Assembly: GCF_014851675.1 (NCBI RefSeq)
Contig: NZ_JACVAE010000002.1
Location: 434,001 to 498,000 of the forward strand
Direction: 5' to 3'
Length of the DNA stretch: 64,000 nt
Origin: Rhizobium sp. ARZ01
GTDB lineage: Bacteria; Pseudomonadota; Alphaproteobacteria; Rhizobiales; Rhizobiaceae
Positions 18,366 through 26,340 of this stretch are shown one piece after another. The translations under genes and the position numbers were made by a program. Numbering within the stretch: position 1 is the first letter of the stretch; each line of letters starts with the position of its first letter. The notes below the pieces were generated by a model. That model worked only from the letters and a program-made list of their open reading frames with translations, made no database searches and was not told where the DNA came from.

Positions 18366-18442
18366 GCACCCGTAGCTCAGCTGGATAGAGCACCAGACTA
18401 CGAATCTGGGGGTCAGGAGTTCGAATCTCTTCGGGTGCGCCA
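18366..18442 (+). tRNA. tRNA-Arg (anticodon ACG)
   Basis: A 77-nt cloverleaf: acceptor stem gcacccg/cgggtgc, D-arm agctcagctggatagagc, anticodon stem-loop cagactACGaatctg (anticodon 18400-18402), T-arm aggagttcgaatctct, and an encoded CCA at 18440-18442. Its last 12 bases plus the next 6 are repeated exactly at 20061-20078. Confidence 0.97.
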
Positions 18443-18448
18443 TTTCCT
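18431..18448 (+). repeat. attL-like direct repeat: 3' end of tRNA-Arg
   Basis: tcgggtgcgccatttcct covers the last 12 nt of the tRNA gene, including CCA, plus 6 nt beyond. The identical 18-mer recurs at 20061-20078. Similarity stops on both sides. This is the geometry left by site-specific integration into a tRNA gene. Confidence 0.6.
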
Positions 18449-18613
18449 TCCACCACGCCAGAACAAACTGGGTACTGCTGTGTTCCGCGATCGACCCAGC
18501 AGAAACGCGCTCGTAGTCAACGGCATCTACGACAAGCCCCGCAAAAGACGAGCTAGCCATCGTGAACGGCCACACTGAAGGTCGTGTCATCGGCCTTGAC
18601 GCTGATGCGGCAA

Positions 18614-19807
18614 CTACTCGGGATAGACCTGAACGTCCTCCGGCCCCGGCCTATTGAAAAGGATGAACACCAAGGGGTTGCCGGGCTCGGACATTGCATC
18701 GCTGCGCTGACCCGTTATCTCTCCGGCCACGCCGCTTGTATACTCGGCAACCACCTCACCGAAGCTATCGCGCTGGATGGCAACCTTCTGTCCGGCTTCA
18801 ACCTTGTCGTTGAGTTTAACCAGATGCTCAACAAGCCCGCCCGCGGTGGCCAGGATCGGGAACGCGCTGTTACCGACAAAGACAGTGACGTCCTTGCTTG
18901 TACGTCCGATCGGCCCGGCAACGATGCCGTGATGTTTGAGGACGTTCATCGTGCCTTCCACGAAGAGCGAGATCATCTCAAGATTCAGGACACGCGCAGC
19001 GCCGATTTCCGGCGTAAAAGACGGGATGCCCACGTCCATAAACGCGTTGTGCAGGACACCGGGATATACATGATTGTCGAAGATCTGGCCGACGGGATAG
19101 AGCTCCACCATCGCCTTGACCTCGGGGACATCCATGCCGCCAATATTGAATGCGGTGACTTCGAAGCCGGTTGTCCCGGTGTGGAAGTCGATCGCGAAGT
19201 CGGCGTTCGGCCGCAGCAGCCGGTTGAACAGAAGACCGGCGTGTCGGCTGGCTGCGGTGGCGCCGTTCTCGTTGCCGGGCCACTCCCTGTTCATATCGAT
19301 CAGATCGATGCCTCTGCCCTGATTGGGCCATCTGCGCTGCATGCTTACCAGGGCCGGGCGTGACACGTCTGTGACCGCCATCACTGTTCCCGACATCTGC
19401 GCTGGGTCGAGCTGGTTCATCACGGTCTGGACCGTATGCACAGAACTCATCTCGTCGCCATGGACGCCACTGGTCAGGACGCCGCGCTTGCCTGGCCGCA
19501 CGCCCTTGGCCACCATCACCGATACATACCAATGCTGTCCGGTCGGCATCTCGACGCCCTGAAAATACAAAAGGTGCTTCTTGCCGGGCTCCAGATCGTC
19601 GACGTCGAGCGCACTGACAACCTTTTTGCCTTCGATAACATCGCCGGTGTAGACCGTTCCTGATGCCGGATTGGCAGGGGATGTCGCTGTATCCTTGGCA
19701 TTCGCAGCACCAGCGCTGACGGCGGCCGCGGCCGCGGCGCCGACCGTGGCAATGGATGCCATTATCAATTCGCGGCGATCGATGCCTTTTGCAGACTTGT
19801 CCGGCAT
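18614..19807 (-). CDS. Exported succinylglutamate desuccinylase/aspartoacylase-family zinc hydrolase
   Basis: From ATG 19807 (GGAG upstream) the protein is 397 residues. A twin-arginine leader (DRRELIMASIATVGAAAAAAV) predicts folded export to the periplasm by Tat. The zinc carboxypeptidase-like core has SGVHGDEM (His116, Glu119), the arginine/asparagine stretch IDLIDMNREWPG, and DFHTGTTGFE. A C-terminal beta-barrel part (VEHLVKLNDKVEAGQKVAI) resembles the AstE/aspartoacylase tail. It probably hydrolyses an N-acyl amino acid or amide. The gene lies alone between two copies of an 18-bp tRNA-derived repeat. Confidence 0.8.
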   Translation of the reverse strand: MPDKSAKGIDRRELIMASIATVGAAAAAAVSAGAANAKDTATSPANPASGTVYTGDVIEGKKVVSALDVDDLEPGKKHLLYFQGVEMPTGQHWYVSVMVAKGVRPGKRGVLTSGVHGDEMSSVHTVQTVMNQLDPAQMSGTVMAVTDVSRPALVSMQRRWPNQGRGIDLIDMNREWPGNENGATAASRHAGLLFNRLLRPNADFAIDFHTGTTGFEVTAFNIGGMDVPEVKAMVELYPVGQIFDNHVYPGVLHNAFMDVGIPSFTPEIGAARVLNLEMISLFVEGTMNVLKHHGIVAGPIGRTSKDVTVFVGNSAFPILATAGGLVEHLVKLNDKVEAGQKVAIQRDSFGEVVAEYTSGVAGEITGQRSDAMSEPGNPLVFILFNRPGPEDVQVYPE

Positions 19808-20156
19808 GATGAACTCCATTGTGATTGTGAACGGCAACTGTCATCGTGAAAGGCAAGGTTCGTACGACGCCGCGGAATGCACATCGTTTGCAAAATACCG
19901 CGTGGCTTAAAATACGGGTATGCCGCTGACGCGCAAGGTTGTGTGATTTCTGCGGGAGGCATGTCGGCGCTTGCGATCTTGCGGCAACGTTCGTCAGGGT
20001 CCAGAGATGGCGCAAAGCTGAGCTGCCGCTTAAATATGCCGCGTTCCCAACTTCCTCCTGTCGGGTGCGCCATTTCCTGATCATCGGGGCGCCAAAGCAG
20101 AAATGGGGTACCGGCATAGATGCCGAGGCCGAAACGCAGATCGCCCGTTGGCAACC
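19808..20156. other. 349-bp gap containing the second tRNA-derived repeat and a possible permease remnant
   Basis: The right copy of the 18-bp repeat is at 20061-20078. On the minus strand, about 20151 to 20080 reads PTGDLRFGLGIYAGTPFLLWRP, which resembles the last membrane segment of FecCD-type iron transporter permeases (typical pattern PTGDLPVGxxTAxxGxPFFLW). It has no start of its own, so it is at most a fragment. No complete gene is present. Confidence 0.35.
20061..20078 (+). repeat. attR-like direct repeat of the tRNA-Arg 3' end
   Basis: An exact 18-bp copy of 18431-18448 lying 1630 bp downstream in the same orientation. The rest of the tRNA is absent here, as expected for the distal att site of an integrated element. 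No integrase gene is present between the copies. Confidence 0.6.
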
Positions 20157-21746
20157 TCAGTAGCCGATGGCGCAGCCGTCCTTGCGGTGGTCGGAGCCGC
20201 CAATCAGATTGCCGTTCTCCCAGTCGATGACAATACCCTGCCCGCCACCAAGCGGCATCTGACGGAGCACGATATTGTGTCCGCGTGACCTCAACGCGGA
20301 AATCACCTCTTCGGTCACGCCGCGCTCTGCCTCTGTGATCTCGCCCGCGTAAAAAGCGCGCGGCGCGTCGATCGCCTGCTGAATATCCATTCCGTAGTCG
20401 ACCATGTTGGTGACGAGATGCGCCTGCCCCATCGGCTGGAAGTCTGCGCCCATCACGCCGAATGAGATCGCGCAACGCCCATCGCGCATCGCAAGTGCCG
20501 GCATCATCGTATGCATCGGTCGCTTGCCGGGCGCTATGGCGTTTGGGTGGTCCGGCTCGATCACAAACCCACTTCCCCGGTTGTGCAACATCACGCCTGT
20601 CTTCTCTGTGCAGATACCGGTGCCAAATCCTGAATAGAGCGAGTTGATGAGCGACACAGCCATGCGGTCGCGGTCCACGACCGTGAGATAGACCGTATCA
20701 CTCGATGGCGTAGGCGCTGTCGGTAGCGGCACCCGCCTGCCGGGATCGAGCAGCTTCGCAAGCTTCTTTGCAAAATCCTTGTCGAGCAGCCCGGCGGTCG
20801 GCTCACGCATGGACTGAGGATCTGCGATGTGCAGATCGCGTATGCCGAACGCGAGCCGTGCGGCTTCGAGCGCAAGATGCAGCCGCGGCGCACCCAGCGG
20901 ATCGAGACTCTTCAGATCAAACGCCTCAAGGATATTCAGCAATACCAGCGCCGTCAGCCCCTGACCGTTCGGTGGCAATTCGACAATATCAAGCCCACGA
21001 TAGTTCGTCGAAATCGGCTCGACGACATCGCCTTTGTGACGTGCCAGGTCTTCTGATGTAAGCAGTCCGCCTGCGTCTTGAACGGTTGCGGCGATATCAG
21101 CGGCGATCGCTCCCTCATAGAGCGCCTGCGCACCGCCTGCAGCGATCGCTTGCAGGGTCGCGGCAAGCGCCGGCATGCGCATCACCTGTCCAACCCCCGG
21201 CGGCTTGCCGTTCACCAGAAAATGCTTCGCCGAGCCAGCATGCGGAATGAGTTTGTCTACCAACATGGCCCAGTCGGTTGCGACGCGCGGTGCGATCGGA
21301 AAGCCGTCTTCAGCAAGGCGGATGGCGCACTGCAACACCTTGCCAAGGTCGAATCGGCCGTGTGCCCTGAGGATCGTCTCCCATGCGTCGATCGCGCCTG
21401 GCACTGTAACTGCATGCGGCGAGGTCGCCGGAATCTTGCGCGGCAGCCCCTCCGCGAGCATCCGCTGGATCGTGGCGTTAGACGCCGCGCGGCCCGAGCC
21501 GTTGTAGCCCCATACCGGCGCATTTGGCTTCGCCACGAGGCAAAAGCAGTCCCCACCGATACCCGTCATCGCCGGCTCGACGACGCAAAGCGTGGCGACC
21601 GCCGCGACGGCCGCATCGGCCGCCGTACCGCCAGCCTTGAGAATGTCGACGGCTGCCACGCTCGCAAGCGGATGGGAGGTCGCGGCCATTCCTTCGCGTG
21701 CGTAGACAGGCGACCGACCGGGGATATGGAAATCGCGTGGCGTCAT
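20157..21746 (-). CDS. Gamma-glutamyltransferase family protein
   Basis: From ATG 21746 the protein is 529 residues of the Ntn-hydrolase GGT family, which transfers or hydrolyses gamma-glutamyl groups. The predicted autocleavage/nucleophile threonine is in SDTVYLTVVDRDRMAVSLINS, corresponding to TTHYSVVD of E. coli GGT. Other features are AVGxD-type N-domain GGTAADAAVAAVATLCVVEPAMTGIGGDCF, and GxNYRGLDI and PNGQG segments. There is no signal peptide, and the NRGSGF stretch replaces the lid-like motif of periplasmic GGTs, so a cytoplasmic YwrD-like enzyme is likely. It ends 79 bp from the attR-like repeat. Confidence 0.85.
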   Translation of the reverse strand: MTPRDFHIPGRSPVYAREGMAATSHPLASVAAVDILKAGGTAADAAVAAVATLCVVEPAMTGIGGDCFCLVAKPNAPVWGYNGSGRAASNATIQRMLAEGLPRKIPATSPHAVTVPGAIDAWETILRAHGRFDLGKVLQCAIRLAEDGFPIAPRVATDWAMLVDKLIPHAGSAKHFLVNGKPPGVGQVMRMPALAATLQAIAAGGAQALYEGAIAADIAATVQDAGGLLTSEDLARHKGDVVEPISTNYRGLDIVELPPNGQGLTALVLLNILEAFDLKSLDPLGAPRLHLALEAARLAFGIRDLHIADPQSMREPTAGLLDKDFAKKLAKLLDPGRRVPLPTAPTPSSDTVYLTVVDRDRMAVSLINSLYSGFGTGICTEKTGVMLHNRGSGFVIEPDHPNAIAPGKRPMHTMMPALAMRDGRCAISFGVMGADFQPMGQAHLVTNMVDYGMDIQQAIDAPRAFYAGEITEAERGVTEEVISALRSRGHNIVLRQMPLGGGQGIVIDWENGNLIGGSDHRKDGCAIGY

Positions 21747-22063
21747 GGTCGTTTGAGCAAGGCGGATGAGCACGACGGTACACGCAAGCAGTACTTGGGT
21801 CTATGGGCGGATTTCCGGTGGCCACAATCGTGTTGCGCCTGAAATCATACCCGACTCTTTGATCCATCACATATTGAAAGATGGCGGCCAACATGGCTCA
21901 ATTTCAGGCTATCATGCAGACCAATACTGCCATTACACAGGGAGCGTTAAGCTTGTCCCGCATGCGCAGACGCCCAACCTCTGCGTGAGGGGACTCAACC
22001 TCCCGCATTTGGTTATTATCTGCATTTATCCCGATTTCAGTCTCCACTTTCAGGAGAGATGCA
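21747..22063. other. 317-bp gap without a recognisable gene
   Basis: This stretch is AT-richer than its surroundings (for instance catttggttattatctgcat near 22005). The plus-strand open frame across it shows no family features and no ribosome binding site. I see only a plausible promoter region for the GGT gene. Confidence 0.5.
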
Positions 22064-22321
22064 CTAGTTCACCCTACCTCTATGATAGATTTCCGTCAGG
22101 CGATCTGAATTGGTGTGGCGCTTTCGCTTGCGAAAGATCGCCAGATAGACCGAACGATCTCTGACGCCAGCTCTGTAGAGCTGCATTACGCGCTTGGCGA
22201 CCTCATCAGCGGCTGCGGAGCGGTGGGCGATATGTTCCTGCTGGCACAGGTTGTCGAACAGGTCTTGAAGCGTGGCCAGATCGGCGGGATCCATATCTTG
22301 GGAACTCATGAAATTGGGCAT
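22064..22321 (-). CDS. Small conserved hypothetical protein (85 residues)
   Basis: It reads MPNFMSSQDMDPADLATLQD and continues with a helical, charged sequence (CQQEHIAHRSAAADEVAKRVMQLYRAGVRDRSVYLAIFRKRKR). The ATG at 22321 has GGGAGG 7 nt upstream. Proteins of this type recur in rhizobial genomes without assigned function. The gene stands alone with 279 bp to the next upstream gene, a stretch in which I see nothing else. Confidence 0.6.
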   Translation of the reverse strand: MPNFMSSQDMDPADLATLQDLFDNLCQQEHIAHRSAAADEVAKRVMQLYRAGVRDRSVYLAIFRKRKRHTNSDRLTEIYHRGRVN

Positions 22322-22600
22322 TCATGCACCTCCCTTCGAGGCAAGCGCCTCCCGATGGGGGTGGCAAGTTTGCTCCCGACCGCTCCAACCGGCAACCGAC
22401 TAAGACGATAGTAGCTGATGAATACCTCAGATCCCTGCTTACGCGCCTATTTGGATAGGGTTGGGCATCACCCGGAAGGCTCCGAGGCGTTTGTCCACGC
22501 GTAATGACGGGGGGCAATCGCGCGCCGCGAAAGGGCTGGCTCATCACAGGGATCGATGAGCGACGGCGTATCCGGCCCTGGCCCAAATTCAATCTGCCGT

Positions 22601-23146
22601 TCACGCCGCATCACGCGACCGTCTCGCAGTGGAACTCGCTCGCCGAACCCAATCGACGACGCTGGCCTGTGTGGGGAGCAAGAGTATGCCGAGCTCGCCG
22701 GCGAAGGCCAGCCAACTCTCGACATAGCCTTCGCGCACGGCTGTCAGCACCGGAATGCCGCGTGCACAGGCCTCCTCGATCGCGGCGCGAAACCCTTGTC
22801 CCTCAGCTTCGCCCTTGCCGAAGCGGTTGAGGATCAACAGATCGGGTTCGCCATCGAGACTCGAATGCAACGGACCGGCAACAGCGGCAAGGGCCTGTGG
22901 GTCAAGGCGACAGCCACGTGCTCCTGATCCGAGCGCCTGAGAAATGACGAAGCTGGCGCCGGTGGCGATCTCCTGCAGCTCGATCCGGCCGCAACACTCC
23001 CCTTCGCCGGTACTCTCCCGTTGCAGGAAGCCGGCGACCCTGCCTCCGTCGGCGATCAGCGCGTCTGCAGCGGCTTTAAGGAGGTCATCAACTGAATGGT
23101 CCTTTTCAGCCCTGATCGCAGCCAGGAGAGGAAGTTCATTGTCCAT
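22601..23146 (-). CDS. DUF2478 domain protein (possible nucleotide-binding molybdenum-associated factor)
   Basis: From ATG 23146 the protein is 181 residues. It begins LPLLAAIRAEKDHSVDDLLKAAADALIADGGRVAGFLQRES and contains PDLLILNRFGKGEAEGQGFRAAIEEACARGIPVLTAVR, the pattern of DUF2478, a THEP1-like domain that also occurs in molybdate-transport proteins. It follows the carbonic anhydrase gene by 21 bp on the same strand. That places it at the end of the nitrate reductase neighbourhood, where a molybdenum link would make sense. The function is inferred, not shown. Confidence 0.65.
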   Translation of the reverse strand: MDNELPLLAAIRAEKDHSVDDLLKAAADALIADGGRVAGFLQRESTGEGECCGRIELQEIATGASFVISQALGSGARGCRLDPQALAAVAGPLHSSLDGEPDLLILNRFGKGEAEGQGFRAAIEEACARGIPVLTAVREGYVESWLAFAGELGILLLPTQASVVDWVRRASSTARRSRDAA

Positions 23147-23167
23147 TATGTGACCTTCCATGCGAAA

Positions 23168-23869
23168 TCAGCGCTCCCGAATGGCACCCACGATAGCGGG
23201 GGTGTTGCGGGCATGGAACCCTCCGTCACTCCGATCGAAGCAACGCTCCTCCGTCCCGTCACAGCGAAACTGCGTCGAACTGCGGTCGCAATCGCAATTG
23301 AGGTCACGCAGCAGTCCATCTTTCAGCCCATAGATCCAACCGTGAACCGTGAGATTTCGGCCGCGCTTCCAGGCCGACTGCAAGATCGGCGTGCGCGACA
23401 GGCTTTCGACCTGCGAGGCCACAGCCATTTCGCAAAGGCGGTTCAATCGATCCTCCGGCTCTGCAAGGGCCGAAAGTTCGGCACAATGGACTTGCGCGAC
23501 GTCCCGTATCGGTTGCAGCCAATGATCGATGAGCCCGTGGCGGTGCCCGTCCATGGCGGCGCGCACCCCGCCGCAGCCATAGTGACCGCAGACGATGATG
23601 TGCGTAACCTCCAGCGTCTCGACGGCGAATTCGAGCACCGACAACAGGTTGAGGTCGGCACGGTGGACGAGGTTCGCCACGTTGCGATGAACGAAGACCT
23701 CACCCGGCTGGAGGCCGGTGATGACATTGGCAGGCACGCGGCTGTCGGAACAGCCGATCCAAAGATAATCCGGACGCTGGAGCGCCGACAGTTTGTCGAA
23801 GTAATCCGGATCCTCGGTCTGCTTGGCCGCAGCCCAGCGTCTATTGTGATCAAAGAGATCAGAAAGCAT
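23168..23869 (-). CDS. Beta-class carbonic anhydrase
   Basis: The 233-residue protein has the zinc ligands and catalytic dyad of beta carbonic anhydrases: Cys40-Ser-Asp42-Ser-Arg44 (WIGCSDSRVPA) and His96-x-x-Cys99 (VCGHYGCGG), with FVHRNVANLV between them and VHGWIYGLKDGLL near the end of the core. It interconverts CO2 and bicarbonate in the cytosol. The tail after about 195 is extended and basic. It lies 99 bp downstream of the isomerase gene of the nitrate operon and may be co-transcribed. Confidence 0.92.
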   Translation of the reverse strand: MLSDLFDHNRRWAAAKQTEDPDYFDKLSALQRPDYLWIGCSDSRVPANVITGLQPGEVFVHRNVANLVHRADLNLLSVLEFAVETLEVTHIIVCGHYGCGGVRAAMDGHRHGLIDHWLQPIRDVAQVHCAELSALAEPEDRLNRLCEMAVASQVESLSRTPILQSAWKRGRNLTVHGWIYGLKDGLLRDLNCDCDRSSTQFRCDGTEERCFDRSDGGFHARNTPAIVGAIRER

Positions 23870-23968
23870 GCAAGCACTCCTTTCAGATCGCCCTTCCCGG
23901 GCGGTCTGGCAAGGCGGAGCGGAGCGCCTCGTCGAGACTTCTCCACCTTGCGGGTCATCTTCACCGCA

Positions 23969-24889
23969 CTACTGCACCAGGCCGCCATCGGCGCCGAGGA
24001 GGTCAATCCCGGTGATCGCGGCCTCGGCAGCGAGGATCGCGATGAATTGCGAAACAGCCTTCGACCAGGTCGACGCTTCCAGCCATCCGCCAATCCGCTC
24101 CCGCACGAAGTCGAACGGCAGATCTTCGCCGTCGATCCGGCGCTCCAGCCGGATGATGTGAAACCCGAAACGGCTTTCCACCGGGTTGGTGGTGATCTCG
24201 CCCTCCTCAAGCCGCTGCAATGCGCGTTCGAATTCCGCAACGGTGCTGCCGCGCGTCAGTTGCCCAAGATTGCCGCCCTGGGCAGCCGACGGACAGGCGG
24301 AATGGGTTCGCGCCATCGTCGTGAACTCGCTTGGGTGCTCAATGAGAACACCGGTCAATCGCTGCGCATCCAGGCATGCCGTGTCGCGCGCCTTCGCGTC
24401 CGCCGGATCGGCGGCAATCAGGATGTGGCTCGCCTCGAAGATCGGCTCGCTGCGAAACCTCGCCCGGTTACTCTCATAGAAGCGCAAGCACTCCTCTGCT
24501 GTCGCGGACGGCACTTCGACTTCCTGCTCGATGAGCATCCGGATCTTGGCGTCCTCACCCGTCTCGGCGCGTCCCTCGGCATCCTCTTCCGGCTTAGGGG
24601 CAAGGCCGATCTCCATCGCCCGCTGCAACAGCAGTTCACGGATTGCCAGCGCCCTTGCCGCAGCGGCGAGTGCAGCACCCGGATTTTCGGCCGGGTGGTT
24701 CTGCGCCTCGGCGAGGATGTCGCTCTCGGCAATCTCCACGCCATTGACCGACACCGCGCCAAACAGCGGCCGGGCCCTGGGCGGCACGCGGGTGTCCGGC
24801 TCCTGGTAGGTGGAATAGCTGCCCGTGGGAGCATCCTTGGGCGACGGCACGGAGCCGCCATCGCGCATTTTGTCGAAAAGCGTGACCAT
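23969..24889 (-). CDS. Parvulin-type peptidyl-prolyl isomerase of the nitrate reductase operon
   Basis: From ATG 24889, 4 nt after the narI stop, the protein is 306 residues. It resembles NifM/PrsA-type isomerases: an N-terminal helical region with ALAIRELLLQRAMEIGL, then the parvulin domain at about 155-245 (EASHILIAAD, CPSAAQGGNLGQLTRGSTVAEFERAL, SRFGFHIIRLE). No signal peptide is visible, so it probably acts in the cytoplasm, plausibly on NarG/NarH folding. Its leader cggagtagggcgATG is identical to that of narK. Confidence 0.82.
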   Translation of the reverse strand: MVTLFDKMRDGGSVPSPKDAPTGSYSTYQEPDTRVPPRARPLFGAVSVNGVEIAESDILAEAQNHPAENPGAALAAAARALAIRELLLQRAMEIGLAPKPEEDAEGRAETGEDAKIRMLIEQEVEVPSATAEECLRFYESNRARFRSEPIFEASHILIAADPADAKARDTACLDAQRLTGVLIEHPSEFTTMARTHSACPSAAQGGNLGQLTRGSTVAEFERALQRLEEGEITTNPVESRFGFHIIRLERRIDGEDLPFDFVRERIGGWLEASTWSKAVSQFIAILAAEAAITGIDLLGADGGLVQ

Positions 24890-24893
24890 CGCC

Positions 24894-25613
24894 CTACTCC
24901 GCCGCAACATGACTGGTGGGCGAGCTATGGTTGCGCTGGCGCACCACCTGATAGCCCGGCCGCCGGAGATAGCGCACCGGCGCGCTCAGCATGTGGACGA
25001 GCCGTGTGAAGGGGAAGAGAAGGAAGATCGTCAATCCGAGGAAGAGGTGCAGTTTGAACACCAGCGCGGCATCGGCGACATAGGAGGCTGCTGCCGGGTC
25101 GAAGGTAAAGATCCCCTGCGCCCAGTTCATGAACTTCACCATTTCATGACCGTCCAGATGGGCAAGCGACGTCGGAATAGTCGAAAGCCCGAGGAACAGC
25201 TGAATCCACAGCAGGATAATGATCAGCGTGTCCGAGGTAGTCGATGACGCCCGCACCCGCTCATCGAACAGGCGCCGATGGACGAGAAGCGTCGCGCCGA
25301 CGATCGCGAAGGAGCCCGCCACGCCGCCGGCGACGACTGCCAGCATCTGCTTGGCGCTGTGACTGATGCCCAGCGCATCGAAAATGGCGATCGGCGTCAA
25401 TAGGCCGACCAGATGGCCGAAGAAGATGAACAGCACGCCCAGATGGAACAGAACCGAACCCCACATCAATTGCCGGCGCCGCAGAAGCTGGCTCGACCCG
25501 GAGCGCCAGCTGTAGGGCTCGCGGTCGTAGCGGATGATGGAGCCGAGGGCCAGAACGACCAGTGCAATGTATGGATAGATACCGAACAGTGCGAAATTGA
25601 GATAAGCAGACAT
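24894..25613 (-). CDS. narI: Respiratory nitrate reductase gamma subunit (cytochrome b)
   Basis: From ATG 25613 (GGAG upstream) the protein is 239 residues with five membrane segments. It carries haem-ligand histidines in GSVLFHLGVLFIFFGHLVG and in FKLHLFLGLTIFLLFPFTRLVH. NarI oxidises quinol in the membrane and passes electrons to NarH. The open frame reaches further upstream into narJ but without family sequence. Gap to narJ is 13 bp. Confidence 0.95.
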   Translation of the reverse strand: MSAYLNFALFGIYPYIALVVLALGSIIRYDREPYSWRSGSSQLLRRRQLMWGSVLFHLGVLFIFFGHLVGLLTPIAIFDALGISHSAKQMLAVVAGGVAGSFAIVGATLLVHRRLFDERVRASSTTSDTLIIILLWIQLFLGLSTIPTSLAHLDGHEMVKFMNWAQGIFTFDPAAASYVADAALVFKLHLFLGLTIFLLFPFTRLVHMLSAPVRYLRRPGYQVVRQRNHSSPTSHVAAE

Positions 25614-25626
25614 CGCCTGTTCTCCT

Positions 25627-26340
25627 CTAGACTGATGGGGTGATCGCCGGACCGTCCGGCCTGCGGGACGCCGCCCGGATCTGCGTGCGCAGTCGGTCGG
25701 GGCCGCAGCTGTTTTCACCGGCATTGCCGCCGAAGGTGACCGCCTCTTCCTCCCAGATGCGATCGAGCGCTGCGAGGTCGTCCGGATCGTCCTCCGTTCC
25801 CTTGAGCAACTCATCGAGAAGCTTGCTGTCGGGTTTGTTGCGGCTCAGAAGGCCGAGTGCGGCAAACGCGTTCGCATAAATCGAGCGGCACTTCTTCAGC
25901 CGCTCGCCCAACGCTGCCGTGATATGTCCGGTCTGCGCCAGGAGTTCGTCGATCTCCGCCTGCGGCCGGGTCGACAGGTATTCGAGAAAGAGCGGCAGAT
26001 AGTCCGGCAACTCTTTCGCGTCGATGAGGAAGCCGTTGTCCTCGTACATCGCCATGAGGTCGACCATGGCCTGGCCGCGGTCGCGGCTTTCGCCATGCAC
26101 ATGCTCAAAAAGATGCAGCGACAGCGAGCGCGTGCGATCAAACAGGTGCACGTAGCGCTCCTGCGCATCGTAGAGCTCGTGACCGGCAAGGTCGTCGAGG
26201 AGCCGAGCGAGCAGTTGCTTTCCCTCCGGTCCGATCGCCTTTTCCGCCTGCAGCGCCGTTTTCAACTCCCCGCAGGCGGATAACAGTTCCTCGTCCGGAT
26301 AGCTCAGAAGCAGCGATACGATCTTCAAAACCCGGTTCAT
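25627..26340 (-). CDS. narJ: Nitrate reductase molybdenum cofactor assembly chaperone
   Basis: The 237-residue helical protein begins MNRVLKIVSLLLSYPDEELL and has the TorD/NarJ-type core (YVHLFDRTRSLSLHLFEHVHGESRDRGQAMVDL). It holds apo-NarG-NarH until the Mo-bis-MGD cofactor is inserted and is not part of the final enzyme. The ATG at 26340 overlaps the narH stop as TGATG with AAGGAGA upstream. A GTG one codon earlier is possible. Confidence 0.93.
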   Translation of the reverse strand: MNRVLKIVSLLLSYPDEELLSACGELKTALQAEKAIGPEGKQLLARLLDDLAGHELYDAQERYVHLFDRTRSLSLHLFEHVHGESRDRGQAMVDLMAMYEDNGFLIDAKELPDYLPLFLEYLSTRPQAEIDELLAQTGHITAALGERLKKCRSIYANAFAALGLLSRNKPDSKLLDELLKGTEDDPDDLAALDRIWEEEAVTFGGNAGENSCGPDRLRTQIRAASRRPDGPAITPSV

